From Kordiimonas sp. SCSIO 12610 (lineage in GTDB: Bacteria > Pseudomonadota > Alphaproteobacteria > Sphingomonadales > Kordiimonadaceae): DNA of 64,000 bases. Of this stretch, positions 1 to 7,268 are shown piece by piece. A program made the translations under genes and the position numbers. Within the stretch, counting starts at the first letter, position 1. The number at the start of each line of letters is the position of its first letter. The stretch is taken from positions 1,808,501-1,872,500 of the forward strand of contig NZ_CP073747.1 in the NCBI RefSeq assembly GCF_024398015.1, given 5' to 3'. Below the pieces are notes generated by a model. It was given only the letters and a program-made list of their open reading frames with translations. It did no database searches and was not told the DNA's origin.

Positions 1-370
1 TACAACAGACTCGGCGGTTCGTATTACACACCTGCCGTCCAAGATTGTTGTTCAGTGTCAGAATGAGCGATCACAGCATAAGAATAAAGCAACTGCGATG
101 GGAATGCTGAAGGCGCGGCTTTATGAAGAAGAACTGCGCCGCCGTGAAGAAGAAGCAAATGCTGTTCATTCGCAAAAGACAGAGATCGGATGGGGGCATC
201 AAATCCGTTCTTATGTGCTACAGCCGTATCAAATGGTGAAAGACCTTAGGACAGGCGAAGAATCGACACAGCCGCAGAATGTTCTGGATGGTGATCTTGA
301 TAAATTTATGGCTGCTGCACTTGCCGCCCGCGTTCACGGCGAAAATGCTGACGTGAGTGATATCGAATAA
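1..370 (+). CDS. prfB: Peptide chain release factor 2, C-terminal part (5' end outside window)
   Basis: RF2 recognises UGA/UAA stop codons and triggers release of the finished peptide on the ribosome. The reading frame is open from base 2 and starts just after the place where the catalytic GGQ loop would be: the first residues read [20 protein letters not shown], which in class I release factors follow GGQHVN directly. The domain 3 and C-terminal helices follow, ending in a typical acidic tail. Only about 122 C-terminal residues are present, so the programmed +1 frameshift site known in many prfB genes cannot be assessed. The internal ATG at 98 is not a start. RF2 is chosen over RF1 from the order of conserved blocks ([28 protein letters not shown]). 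Confidence 0.95.
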   Translation, partial: TTDSAVRITHLPSKIVVQCQNERSQHKNKATAMGMLKARLYEEELRRREEEANAVHSQKTEIGWGHQIRSYVLQPYQMVKDLRTGEESTQPQNVLDGDLDKFMAAALAARVHGENADVSDIE

Positions 371-395
371 TTTTAAATTGATTGGGAGTTATGAA

Positions 396-971
396 ATGGC
401 AGAAGAAAAAAGTGAAAAACAGGAACAACAATCCGAGCAACTGAGTAGAACGCTGTTTGATGCGCGGAAGGTGTTCATTGTTGGAGAGATTGATAAGGAT
501 ATAGCCCTTAAAACCTGTGCGACTTTGCATGCTATGGCGCATATTTCAAACGATCCGATCACTGTAATTCTTTCGTCTCCCGGCGGCCATGTGGAGTCTG
601 GCGATATGATCCATGATACAATCAAGTTTATAACGCCTGACGTTCGGATTTTAGCGACCGGTTGGGCAGCGAGTGCAGGGGCCTTGATTTTTGCGGCTGC
701 TAACAGAGAAAATAGACTCTCAACACCTAACACCAGGTTTTTGCTGCATCAGCCAAGTGGCGGTGTTGCTGGAGATGCAACCAATATTGATATTCAAGCT
801 AAACAGATTGTTATTATGCGTTCGCGCTTGAACCAGATTTTCGCAGATGCAACAGGTCAAACAATTGAGAAAATTGAAGCTGATATGGACCGTGATTACT
901 GGATGACTGCTTCAGAAGCGGTTGAATATGGGCTTGTTGGTAAAATTGTCGATAGTGAAGCGAATATGTAG
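396..971 (+). CDS. ClpP-like ATP-dependent Clp protease proteolytic subunit
   Basis: Serine peptidase of family S14, expected to form a barrel fed by a Clp ATPase. At 191 aa it has normal ClpP length. The catalytic triad can be placed: Ser93 in WAASAGA, His118 in LLHQPSGG, and Asp167 in MDRDYWM, followed by the family-typical EAVEYGLVGKI. The N-terminal 18 residues are charged, without a secretion signal. The ATG at 396 is preferred over an upstream in-frame start at 357, which would overlap prfB; a GGGAG stretch at 384-388 serves as ribosome binding site. No clpX or trigger factor gene is adjacent, so this is probably an accessory ClpP paralogue rather than the main clpPX copy. A strong terminator follows. 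Confidence 0.85.
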   Translation: MAEEKSEKQEQQSEQLSRTLFDARKVFIVGEIDKDIALKTCATLHAMAHISNDPITVILSSPGGHVESGDMIHDTIKFITPDVRILATGWAASAGALIFAAANRENRLSTPNTRFLLHQPSGGVAGDATNIDIQAKQIVIMRSRLNQIFADATGQTIEKIEADMDRDYWMTASEAVEYGLVGKIVDSEANM

Positions 972-994
972 TAATTAAGTTCTTAGAAAATAAG

Positions 995-1026
995 AAAAAA
1001 GCCCGCGAAAGATTGCGGGCTTTTTT
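995..1026 (+). terminator. Rho-independent terminator after the clpP-like gene
   Basis: GCCCGC at 1001-1006 pairs with GCGGGC at 1015-1020, extended by flanking A and T runs; a run of six T follows on the plus strand. On the minus strand the A run on the other side also gives a U tract, so it can also end the convergent bactofilin operon. Confidence 0.85.
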
Positions 1027-1047
1027 ATAAGTGTAGAATTTTCTGAT

Positions 1048-1530
1048 TTATTCAGCGGCTTTTTTTGCGATGAAAGAAGGCGATTCTTCAACTTTCTTTG
1101 CAGCAGCGCTTTTGTCCATTGGGTTATCAGTATGGGCAAAACGGCCAGATAACTTGGCGCCAGCTTCGACCGAGAGGTTTTCATGATAAACATCGCCGTT
1201 CACTACGGCGCTTTTCTCAAGGCGAACAGTTTTTGAGCGAATTTCCCCTTCAACATTACCGCGAATAGTAACATTGTCTGCTTTGACGAGGCCTTTAACA
1301 GATCCTGTTTCACCCATAACAAGGCTACCACAGTTAATATCGCCCATCACTTTACCATCAAGTTGAAGTTCACCTGAAGTTTTTACATTGCCTTCGATTT
1401 GTACATCTGAACCAATAATTGACGGCGCGGCCATATTGCTTCCTCCTAGATTAGTTACGTTTCTTGTGCGGGTAGCCTGACCATCAGGTTTCGCTTGTTT
1501 CTTTGTGTCTTCGTTGGATTTCGAGAACAT
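1048..1530 (-). CDS. Bactofilin (polymer-forming cytoskeletal protein)
   Basis: Bactofilins self-assemble without nucleotide into filaments on the inner membrane and position cell-wall enzymes. The 160 aa protein has a short N-terminal tail, then a right-handed beta-helix core of short repeats (about residues 36-140: IIGSDVQIEGNVKTSGELQL, DGKVMGDI and so on), then a charged tail. The N-terminus begins MFSKSN, matching the MFSK-type membrane-targeting peptide described for alphaproteobacterial bactofilins. The gene overlaps the 3' end of the upstream M23 peptidase gene by 47 bases, a pairing seen widely for bactofilins. An internal ATG at 1434 (residue 33) has an AGGAGG Shine-Dalgarno at 1442-1447 and could give a 128 aa form without the targeting peptide. 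Confidence 0.92.
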   Translation of the reverse strand: MFSKSNEDTKKQAKPDGQATRTRNVTNLGGSNMAAPSIIGSDVQIEGNVKTSGELQLDGKVMGDINCGSLVMGETGSVKGLVKADNVTIRGNVEGEIRSKTVRLEKSAVVNGDVYHENLSVEAGAKLSGRFAHTDNPMDKSAAAKKVEESPSFIAKKAAE

Positions 1531-2743
1531 CTTTTCCTGCCTTTATAAAGGGTAGTGGGTCGATTACCTTTCCATCAAACCATACTTCATAGTGAAGATG
1601 TGTATCAGTTACACGACCCGTTTTACCCATATCACCAATTCTATGGCCAAGTTCGACGATATCGCCTTTCTTAACTCTTAATTTTCTCATGTGGCCGTAA
1701 CGGGTCCGAAAACCGTTCCCGTGATCAATTTCAACCATACGGCCATAGGGCCCCAACCATCCTGCTTTCACTACCTTGCCTGGTGCCGCAGCTTGGATTG
1801 CGGTGCCGGGCCAGCCTGCAAGGTCTACAGCATAATGGTTTGACCATGTTTTCTTAATCGGATCTACCCTGCGTCCGTATCGGCTCGAAAGATAATATTT
1901 TGCAGCAGGTTCACCGACTGGGAAGCTTTCTAACATCATTGTGACGATCTTAAGGCGTTCCTGATTTTCGATAATTTGTTCGAAAACCTGCCCGTCATTT
2001 GCGTTGAATATACCTTCAAATTTTAACGACGCTTCATAGGGACCACCAACAGCGTTAATTTGATTTTTGCTGGCAAGGTCTATGAATTTTTCTGATGAAA
2101 CAGCCGTTGGTTTTAATATGGCTTCAATGTGATCTTGTTCAGCAGTCAATGATGCCAAATAATTTGTAGCAATTTGTTCTTGTTGTTCAGCGAGTTTCTG
2201 AAGTTTTGATAATAAAATTTCGCGGCGCTCACGGGTTGTCAAAACTTCTGTAACTTCAATTTTTTCTTCACCTAACCATCCTTCAAAAAAAGAGGTGGCC
2301 GACGATTGTGTTTGATCTGGAGCAGTTTCTAGTGGGTTTTCTGTGGGCGCATCATCACTGGAAACTTCAATCTCATTTCCTGAAATGCTTTGTTCAAGAA
2401 AACGCTGACGTTCTTCCAGTTTGTTCGCGCGGCGTTCGATCTCTTCCTCAAGGGCAGAAAAATCATTTTCCAATGAATTATAATCGGCTGAAATATTCGC
2501 GATTTGCTGGTTCTTTTCTTCCAGTGTGATATCGCGGGTCAGGTATGCATAAGAGGTGATAATACCCCAAGCGAATGCGATGATTATGGAAAGGGCCATA
2601 GTCATCTGAAAATAACTATTGATTGTCAGAAAACGGACCCGGCCTTCGCTACGCAAGAAGAGTTGGCGCTCAGGAAAATATTTGGCTTTAAATGACAAGA
2701 ATTTTTTGCCGAAGCCTTTTATTCGGTTTGTTTCAGTAGTCAA
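1484..2743 (-). CDS. Membrane-anchored M23 (LytM) metallopeptidase
   Basis: Probable periplasmic peptidoglycan endopeptidase of 419 aa. A basic N-terminus is followed by one membrane segment (about residues 48-68, TMALSIIIAFAWGIITSYAY), a coiled coil (about 75-118, rich in E, N and L), a linker, and a C-terminal LytM domain (about 285-400). Zinc ligands are all visible: HYAVD (HxxxD) and HLHYE (HxH), with the YGHM motif between them. It overlaps the downstream bactofilin gene. Family knowledge: M23 enzymes of this layout (LmdC-type, Csd1-type) work with bactofilins in shape control, so the pair is probably a curvature or localised growth module. The start has no close competitor. Confidence 0.9.
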   Translation of the reverse strand: MTTETNRIKGFGKKFLSFKAKYFPERQLFLRSEGRVRFLTINSYFQMTMALSIIIAFAWGIITSYAYLTRDITLEEKNQQIANISADYNSLENDFSALEEEIERRANKLEERQRFLEQSISGNEIEVSSDDAPTENPLETAPDQTQSSATSFFEGWLGEEKIEVTEVLTTRERREILLSKLQKLAEQQEQIATNYLASLTAEQDHIEAILKPTAVSSEKFIDLASKNQINAVGGPYEASLKFEGIFNANDGQVFEQIIENQERLKIVTMMLESFPVGEPAAKYYLSSRYGRRVDPIKKTWSNHYAVDLAGWPGTAIQAAAPGKVVKAGWLGPYGRMVEIDHGNGFRTRYGHMRKLRVKKGDIVELGHRIGDMGKTGRVTDTHLHYEVWFDGKVIDPLPFIKAGKDVLEIQRRHKETSET

Positions 2744-2750
2744 AAATTTT

Positions 2751-2768
2751 GTATGCTGTTGAGCATAC
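2751..2768. other. Small perfect inverted repeat upstream of the M23 gene
   Basis: GTATGCT, a four-base loop and AGCATAC lie eight bases upstream of the M23 start codon. In the mRNA this would be a hairpin covering the usual ribosome binding region, and no clear Shine-Dalgarno is seen otherwise. Function is unknown; it may only be a chance palindrome. Confidence 0.35.
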
Positions 2769-2886
2769 CCCCATGCCAGTATTGTTCTCAGTGCTCATAG
2801 GGTGACTTCGTGTCAAAACTATGATGCAAACCGTGATACTTAGAACCCTCCCCAGAGTTCCTATCAGTTAAGTGCTAATATGTTCC

Positions 2887-3717
2887 TTATAGTGCATTGA
2901 GCATATCTGCAAGCGGTTCGTAAAAAGAAGGCACCATTCCAGCTTCTAAGCGAGCAGGGTGGTTAAACGGACGTTTAAGTTGCCCTTTAAAGTATTGTTT
3001 TACAAGGGACTGAAAACAGTCTTCGGTGTTATGGCCTGCTTTTTCCGCTAGGTAGGAAAACCACTTGGTTCCCGCAGCTACGTGCGAAACTTCTTCTTCA
3101 TAGATAATTTTAAGTGTTTTCGCCGATTCGCTATCACCAAAACGTTCAAATCGGTCTATCATCGCCGGCGTTACATCGAGCCCGCGAGCCTCTAGTACCA
3201 TGGGCACAATCGCGAGGCGTGCCGAAATATCATGCCTTGTGACCTCTGCGGATTGCCAAAGGCCATCATGAGCAGGTAAATCACCATATTTACAATCTAG
3301 CGCATTCAAGCGATCGCCCAGCATTGAAAAATGCCTTGCTTCATCGTCGCCAACCTGAATCCAATCATCTGTAAAATCCCGTGGCATTTGCTTGCCGAAG
3401 CGGGCAACGATATCAAAAGCCAAATCAATGGCATTTAGTTCAATGTGTGCTACCGCATGAAGAAGGGCTTTACGGTTTTCGATATTCCCCGCTTTTCGGC
3501 GCCGCGGCATTTGATTTGGGTCTAATAATTCTGGCTTTTCTGGACGTTGGGGACGCAAATTGGGTTGTGCGGAAAACTGAAACGGTAATTCTCCGGCTTG
3601 CCATTTGCGAGCAACCATACGAGCGGTTTCAACCTTTTGAATTGCATCAGGGGTTTCAAGCACGGCAAGCGATGCCGTGCTTATGTCAGTGAAATTAACT
3701 TTGCTCGAAACGCTCAT
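2887..3717 (-). CDS. DUF455 ferritin-like domain protein
   Basis: A 276 aa soluble protein of the DUF455 (COG2833) ferritin-like family, whose biochemical role is unknown. The metal-binding layout of a four-helix di-iron bundle is visible: Glu93 in AHIELNA, Glu126 and His129 in DEARHF, Glu176 in MVLEARG, and Glu209 with His212 in EEEVSH. The N-terminal 80 residues are outside the bundle and rich in Pro and Arg. It starts 5 bases after the stop of the peroxiredoxin gene, so it belongs to the glnE-bcp operon. Being next to a peroxiredoxin suggests a link with iron or oxidative stress, but that is inference. Confidence 0.85.
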   Translation of the reverse strand: MSVSSKVNFTDISTASLAVLETPDAIQKVETARMVARKWQAGELPFQFSAQPNLRPQRPEKPELLDPNQMPRRRKAGNIENRKALLHAVAHIELNAIDLAFDIVARFGKQMPRDFTDDWIQVGDDEARHFSMLGDRLNALDCKYGDLPAHDGLWQSAEVTRHDISARLAIVPMVLEARGLDVTPAMIDRFERFGDSESAKTLKIIYEEEVSHVAAGTKWFSYLAEKAGHNTEDCFQSLVKQYFKGQLKRPFNHPARLEAGMVPSFYEPLADMLNAL

Positions 3718-3722
3718 AGACT

Positions 3723-4187
3723 TTAAAGAGCTTTCGCTGCCTCAAGAACAGCCTCAGCATGGCCCTTGACTTTCACCTTGCGCCAAATCTGCTGAATAAT
3801 ACCGTTTGCATCGATTAAATAGGTGGCGCGTTCAATTCCCATGTATTTTTTGCCGTACATGCTTTTTTCGACCCAAACGCCGTAAGCTTCAATCATTTCG
3901 CCTTCTTCATCGGATACCAGATCAATCGCCAGTTCCTGCTTGGCAATGAAGTTGTTATGGCGACGAACAGAATCCTTAGATGCGCCCAAGATAACCGTGT
4001 TTGCAGCATCAAATTCGTTTTTAAGCGATGTGAAGTCTTTTGCTTCTGTTGTGCAACCGGGGGTGCTGTCTTTTGGATAGAAATAGAGAACAACGTTTTT
4101 TCCAGCATAATCGGATAATGAAATCGTTTGATCGCCGTTTGCAGGTAATGAAAATGAAGGGGCTTTGTCGCCAATACTAAGTGTCAT
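3723..4187 (-). CDS. bcp: Thiol peroxidase of the BCP/PrxQ family, 1-Cys type
   Basis: Cytoplasmic peroxiredoxin that reduces hydrogen and organic peroxides. At 154 aa it has normal BCP length, with the peroxidatic Cys45 in STPGCTTEA and the fold motifs LYFYPKD and ATYLID. It is the only cysteine in the protein: the resolving Cys five residues on, found in E. coli BCP, is replaced (CTTEAKD), so it should act as a 1-Cys enzyme needing an external thiol. A clear GGAG ribosome binding site sits upstream of the ATG. It lies 12 bases after glnE and 5 bases before the DUF455 gene. Confidence 0.93.
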   Translation of the reverse strand: MTLSIGDKAPSFSLPANGDQTISLSDYAGKNVVLYFYPKDSTPGCTTEAKDFTSLKNEFDAANTVILGASKDSVRRHNNFIAKQELAIDLVSDEEGEMIEAYGVWVEKSMYGKKYMGIERATYLIDANGIIQQIWRKVKVKGHAEAVLEAAKAL

Positions 4188-4199
4188 TGAATATCTCCG

Positions 4200-7139
4200 T
4201 TAATCTGAAACGTTGTTTTCTACGTGTTCATTTGGATAATCGATTATCGTCTGGAAATGCTTGTATATCGTAGACTGCCATTTTAACAAGTTACCTTTCA
4301 GTATATCGAAATTTTCCTGTTTCGTTGATTTGCATAGAATTTCTGTCAAACCGATGGAGAACGCTTCGTCATCAAGCGTTTTTTCGCCGTGACATAAGCG
4401 CAAAACCGATTGAATATTTTGCATATATTGACGTGCTGCAATGAGGTCAGAACATATTTGAGGGTCGATCAATTGATGTTCTAAAAGATTGTTGAGGGCA
4501 GTATCGATATGACTTGAAAAAATCTGTGGATAGTTTTCACCATGCTTCAAAAGAAGATACTGACAAATAAATTCGATATCAACTAGGCCACCTTTTGCAT
4601 GTTTGATTGCCCAAGGGCTAACCACCTTATTTGCATCCCTAAGCTTTTGCCGCATATTCGATATGGATTTGAGTAGGGTTTCCTGATCACGTTCTTTGGT
4701 TAAAATTGTGCGAATTTCGCTGACAAGTTGGTCTTTGAAGTGTGTTGGCTCCTTAATGATACGTGAGCGTGTTAAGGCCATGTGTTCCCAAGTCCATGCG
4801 GACTTGCCGTAGTAATCGCGAAAGGTATCAAGGGTTACAACCAGTGGCCCCTGGTTACCTGACGGTCTTAGTCTTGTATCAACTTCATAAAGTCTGCCTT
4901 CGGATGTCAGTGCTGTTATCGCTGTGATGATATTTTGCCCAAGTCTTGAGAAATATTGACTGGGGCCAAGCGATCGTTGCCCATTAGAGGCCTTGCTCAT
5001 ATCATCAATATAATAAAGGAAAACGATATCTAAATCAGAAGTGTGGGTTAGTTCGGAACCGCCATATTTACCCATAGCCAGTATAGCAATGCCGGCGTTT
5101 TCAAACGAACCATAACGATCCTGAAATTCTGCTTCGACGCACGGAATAAGGCATTTCAATATAACATCAGCTATAAGCGCTAAGGATTGCATTGCTTCAT
5201 CGGTTGATGCGATGCTTTCAAGCATTTGAACGCCTATTCTGAATTTATATTCTTCTGCAAACTGTCGTGTTTTGTCGAGGATATCTTGATAGTCCTGAGC
5301 ATTATCAATCAAACTTTGAAGATACTCAGTTAACTCTGTTTCATTTTCTATTGGGGCAAAAAAATAGGGCTCAAGTAACAGTTCCCAAAGCATTGGTTTT
5401 TTTGCAAGCGTATCAGCCAGCGCTGGTGCCAAACCCATGACGCGAGCGATTAATTTGAAGAGTGACGGGTTTGCTTGAAATAGAGCAAATAACTGCACAC
5501 CCGCTGGTAGCTTAGCGATGAATGCATCAAAGCGGGTTAGTGCTGCATCTGGATCGCTCATTTCGGCAAATGATGCGATCAACCCGGGTAAACATTCTTC
5601 CAGAAGTTTTTGGCTTCGATCCGTTCGGAGTGCACGGTATTTTTGGGAACGCCAGCCGCTTATAATGTTTGCAATGCTGGACGAGGCGGAATAACCAAAA
5701 GTATTCAATGTCTTTTCAAGGTTGGCAGCAATGAAGGATTGCTTATCCTGTTCCTGATCGTCAGGCATAAGCTCTTGGTAGGTTTTGCTCACGTATCTGG
5801 TACGGTAAAACAGGCTTTCTTTGAGTTGATCATCGCCGTCATATCCCATGAATTTACACACCAAAATTCTTTGATCATCGTCTTCCGGTATAGTGTGTGT
5901 TTGTTCATCGTTGATCATCTGGATACGATGTTCTAGCGTTCGCAGATATATGTAGGCATCGCGAAGGCGGTCACGAGTATCGCTTTCTAATAATTTTTCT
6001 TCAACAAGCGCATCCAAAGTTTGGAGTGTAGCTTTTTTACGGATTGCTATATGTCGACCGCCGTATAATAGCTGATTAATTTGAGCAAAAAATTCTATTT
6101 CCCGTATGCCGCCTTTGCCAAGTTTGACGTCGAAGCCTTCAAAGTCTTTGTCTGATTGTTCAAAATGGGTGTTGATATAATGCTTTATCGCTGCAATGTC
6201 TTGGATGGCAGCGAAGTCCATGCTTCGTCGCCAAATCCAGCTAGAGAGATTATCAAGATAGGATTGTCCGAGTTTTTTATCACCAGCGATTGGCGTTGCT
6301 TTGATCATTGCTGACCGTTCCCAGTTCGCGGCAACAGTGTGATAATAAGTTTCTGCTGCTTCAATGGAGATTGCAACTGGAGTAGAGCCTGGATCTGGAC
6401 GTAACCTTAGGTCAGTTCGAAAAACATATCCGTGCATTGTTCTGCGTTCCATAATTTGCATCAATTCCTGCGTTATCGATACGAAGAAATGCTTTATGGA
6501 TTTGCGGCCAGTATAGTTGACTTTTGAAGGGTCATAGAGGGCAATAAGATCAATATCGGATGAATAATTTAATTCATTGGCGCCAAGTTTCCCCATGCCG
6601 AGAATAAAAAAGCCACAATACCGTACAATGTTGATATTAACCGTTTCACTATCACCAATATCTAATTCAATATTACCTTTTTGCGCTTCCCGAGTTAATA
6701 AGAAAGCAAGGGCGGTATTTAAAGATTGGCTGGCAAAATCGCTAAGGGCTTTTGTTGTCTTATGAAGAGGCCATTCTTTGACTACATCCGCATAGGCGCA
6801 TGTCAGCGCCACCTTTGCCTTCAGTATGCGTAGATTTTCCATTAAATCTGCAACGCCGCTATTTTTAACGTAAGGCTTACTTAATTCTTTCCATATAATA
6901 TCAATGGTGAAATCAGGTCCATTTGCAAATAACTGGGCCGTAAATTCAATATTACGCTGTGCAATTGCTGATAAAAATGGGCTGTTTCCGAACAAACATG
7001 CAATGTTCTCTTTTTGGGAAGGGTTTAAATGAGAGGGCGGATTTTGCTCGGCAAGAAATTGTTCAAGCTTTGCCGTAATTTCGTCTGTTTTTTCTGTATA
7101 TTGTGGTATTGGGTTTTGTATGTTTAGGTCGGTAGACAT
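4200..7139 (-). CDS. glnE: Bifunctional glutamine synthetase adenylyltransferase/deadenylase
   Basis: Controls nitrogen assimilation by adding AMP to, and removing it from, glutamine synthetase under PII control. The protein is 979 aa and has both nucleotidyltransferase domains: an N-terminal adenylyl-removing one with GMGKLGANELNYSSDIDL near residue 190 and a C-terminal adenylyltransferase one with AMGKYGGSELTHTSDLDI near residue 700. Each keeps the GSxxxxSDxD metal-binding pattern. I chose the ATG at 7139 (MSTDLN); a GTG at 7163 would add eight residues. First gene of a glnE-bcp-DUF455 operon, divergent from the YhdP-like gene. Confidence 0.96.
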   Translation of the reverse strand: MSTDLNIQNPIPQYTEKTDEITAKLEQFLAEQNPPSHLNPSQKENIACLFGNSPFLSAIAQRNIEFTAQLFANGPDFTIDIIWKELSKPYVKNSGVADLMENLRILKAKVALTCAYADVVKEWPLHKTTKALSDFASQSLNTALAFLLTREAQKGNIELDIGDSETVNINIVRYCGFFILGMGKLGANELNYSSDIDLIALYDPSKVNYTGRKSIKHFFVSITQELMQIMERRTMHGYVFRTDLRLRPDPGSTPVAISIEAAETYYHTVAANWERSAMIKATPIAGDKKLGQSYLDNLSSWIWRRSMDFAAIQDIAAIKHYINTHFEQSDKDFEGFDVKLGKGGIREIEFFAQINQLLYGGRHIAIRKKATLQTLDALVEEKLLESDTRDRLRDAYIYLRTLEHRIQMINDEQTHTIPEDDDQRILVCKFMGYDGDDQLKESLFYRTRYVSKTYQELMPDDQEQDKQSFIAANLEKTLNTFGYSASSSIANIISGWRSQKYRALRTDRSQKLLEECLPGLIASFAEMSDPDAALTRFDAFIAKLPAGVQLFALFQANPSLFKLIARVMGLAPALADTLAKKPMLWELLLEPYFFAPIENETELTEYLQSLIDNAQDYQDILDKTRQFAEEYKFRIGVQMLESIASTDEAMQSLALIADVILKCLIPCVEAEFQDRYGSFENAGIAILAMGKYGGSELTHTSDLDIVFLYYIDDMSKASNGQRSLGPSQYFSRLGQNIITAITALTSEGRLYEVDTRLRPSGNQGPLVVTLDTFRDYYGKSAWTWEHMALTRSRIIKEPTHFKDQLVSEIRTILTKERDQETLLKSISNMRQKLRDANKVVSPWAIKHAKGGLVDIEFICQYLLLKHGENYPQIFSSHIDTALNNLLEHQLIDPQICSDLIAARQYMQNIQSVLRLCHGEKTLDDEAFSIGLTEILCKSTKQENFDILKGNLLKWQSTIYKHFQTIIDYPNEHVENNVSD

Positions 7140-7268
7140 GAAGTGTAACCCGTATAATATCACAAAGGTGATGGTTAGTATTAATGGTGTGACACTAGAC
7201 GAATGTTCGCTATTGTACCAAGTAAATTAAGAGACTTGAGTGGTTGTGAGAACAAATAGGTACAAACC

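Noticed and set aside
975-1193. Minus-strand frame of 72 aa overlapping the bactofilin 3' end
   Set aside because: Runs through the terminator and another frame of the bactofilin gene; a shadow.
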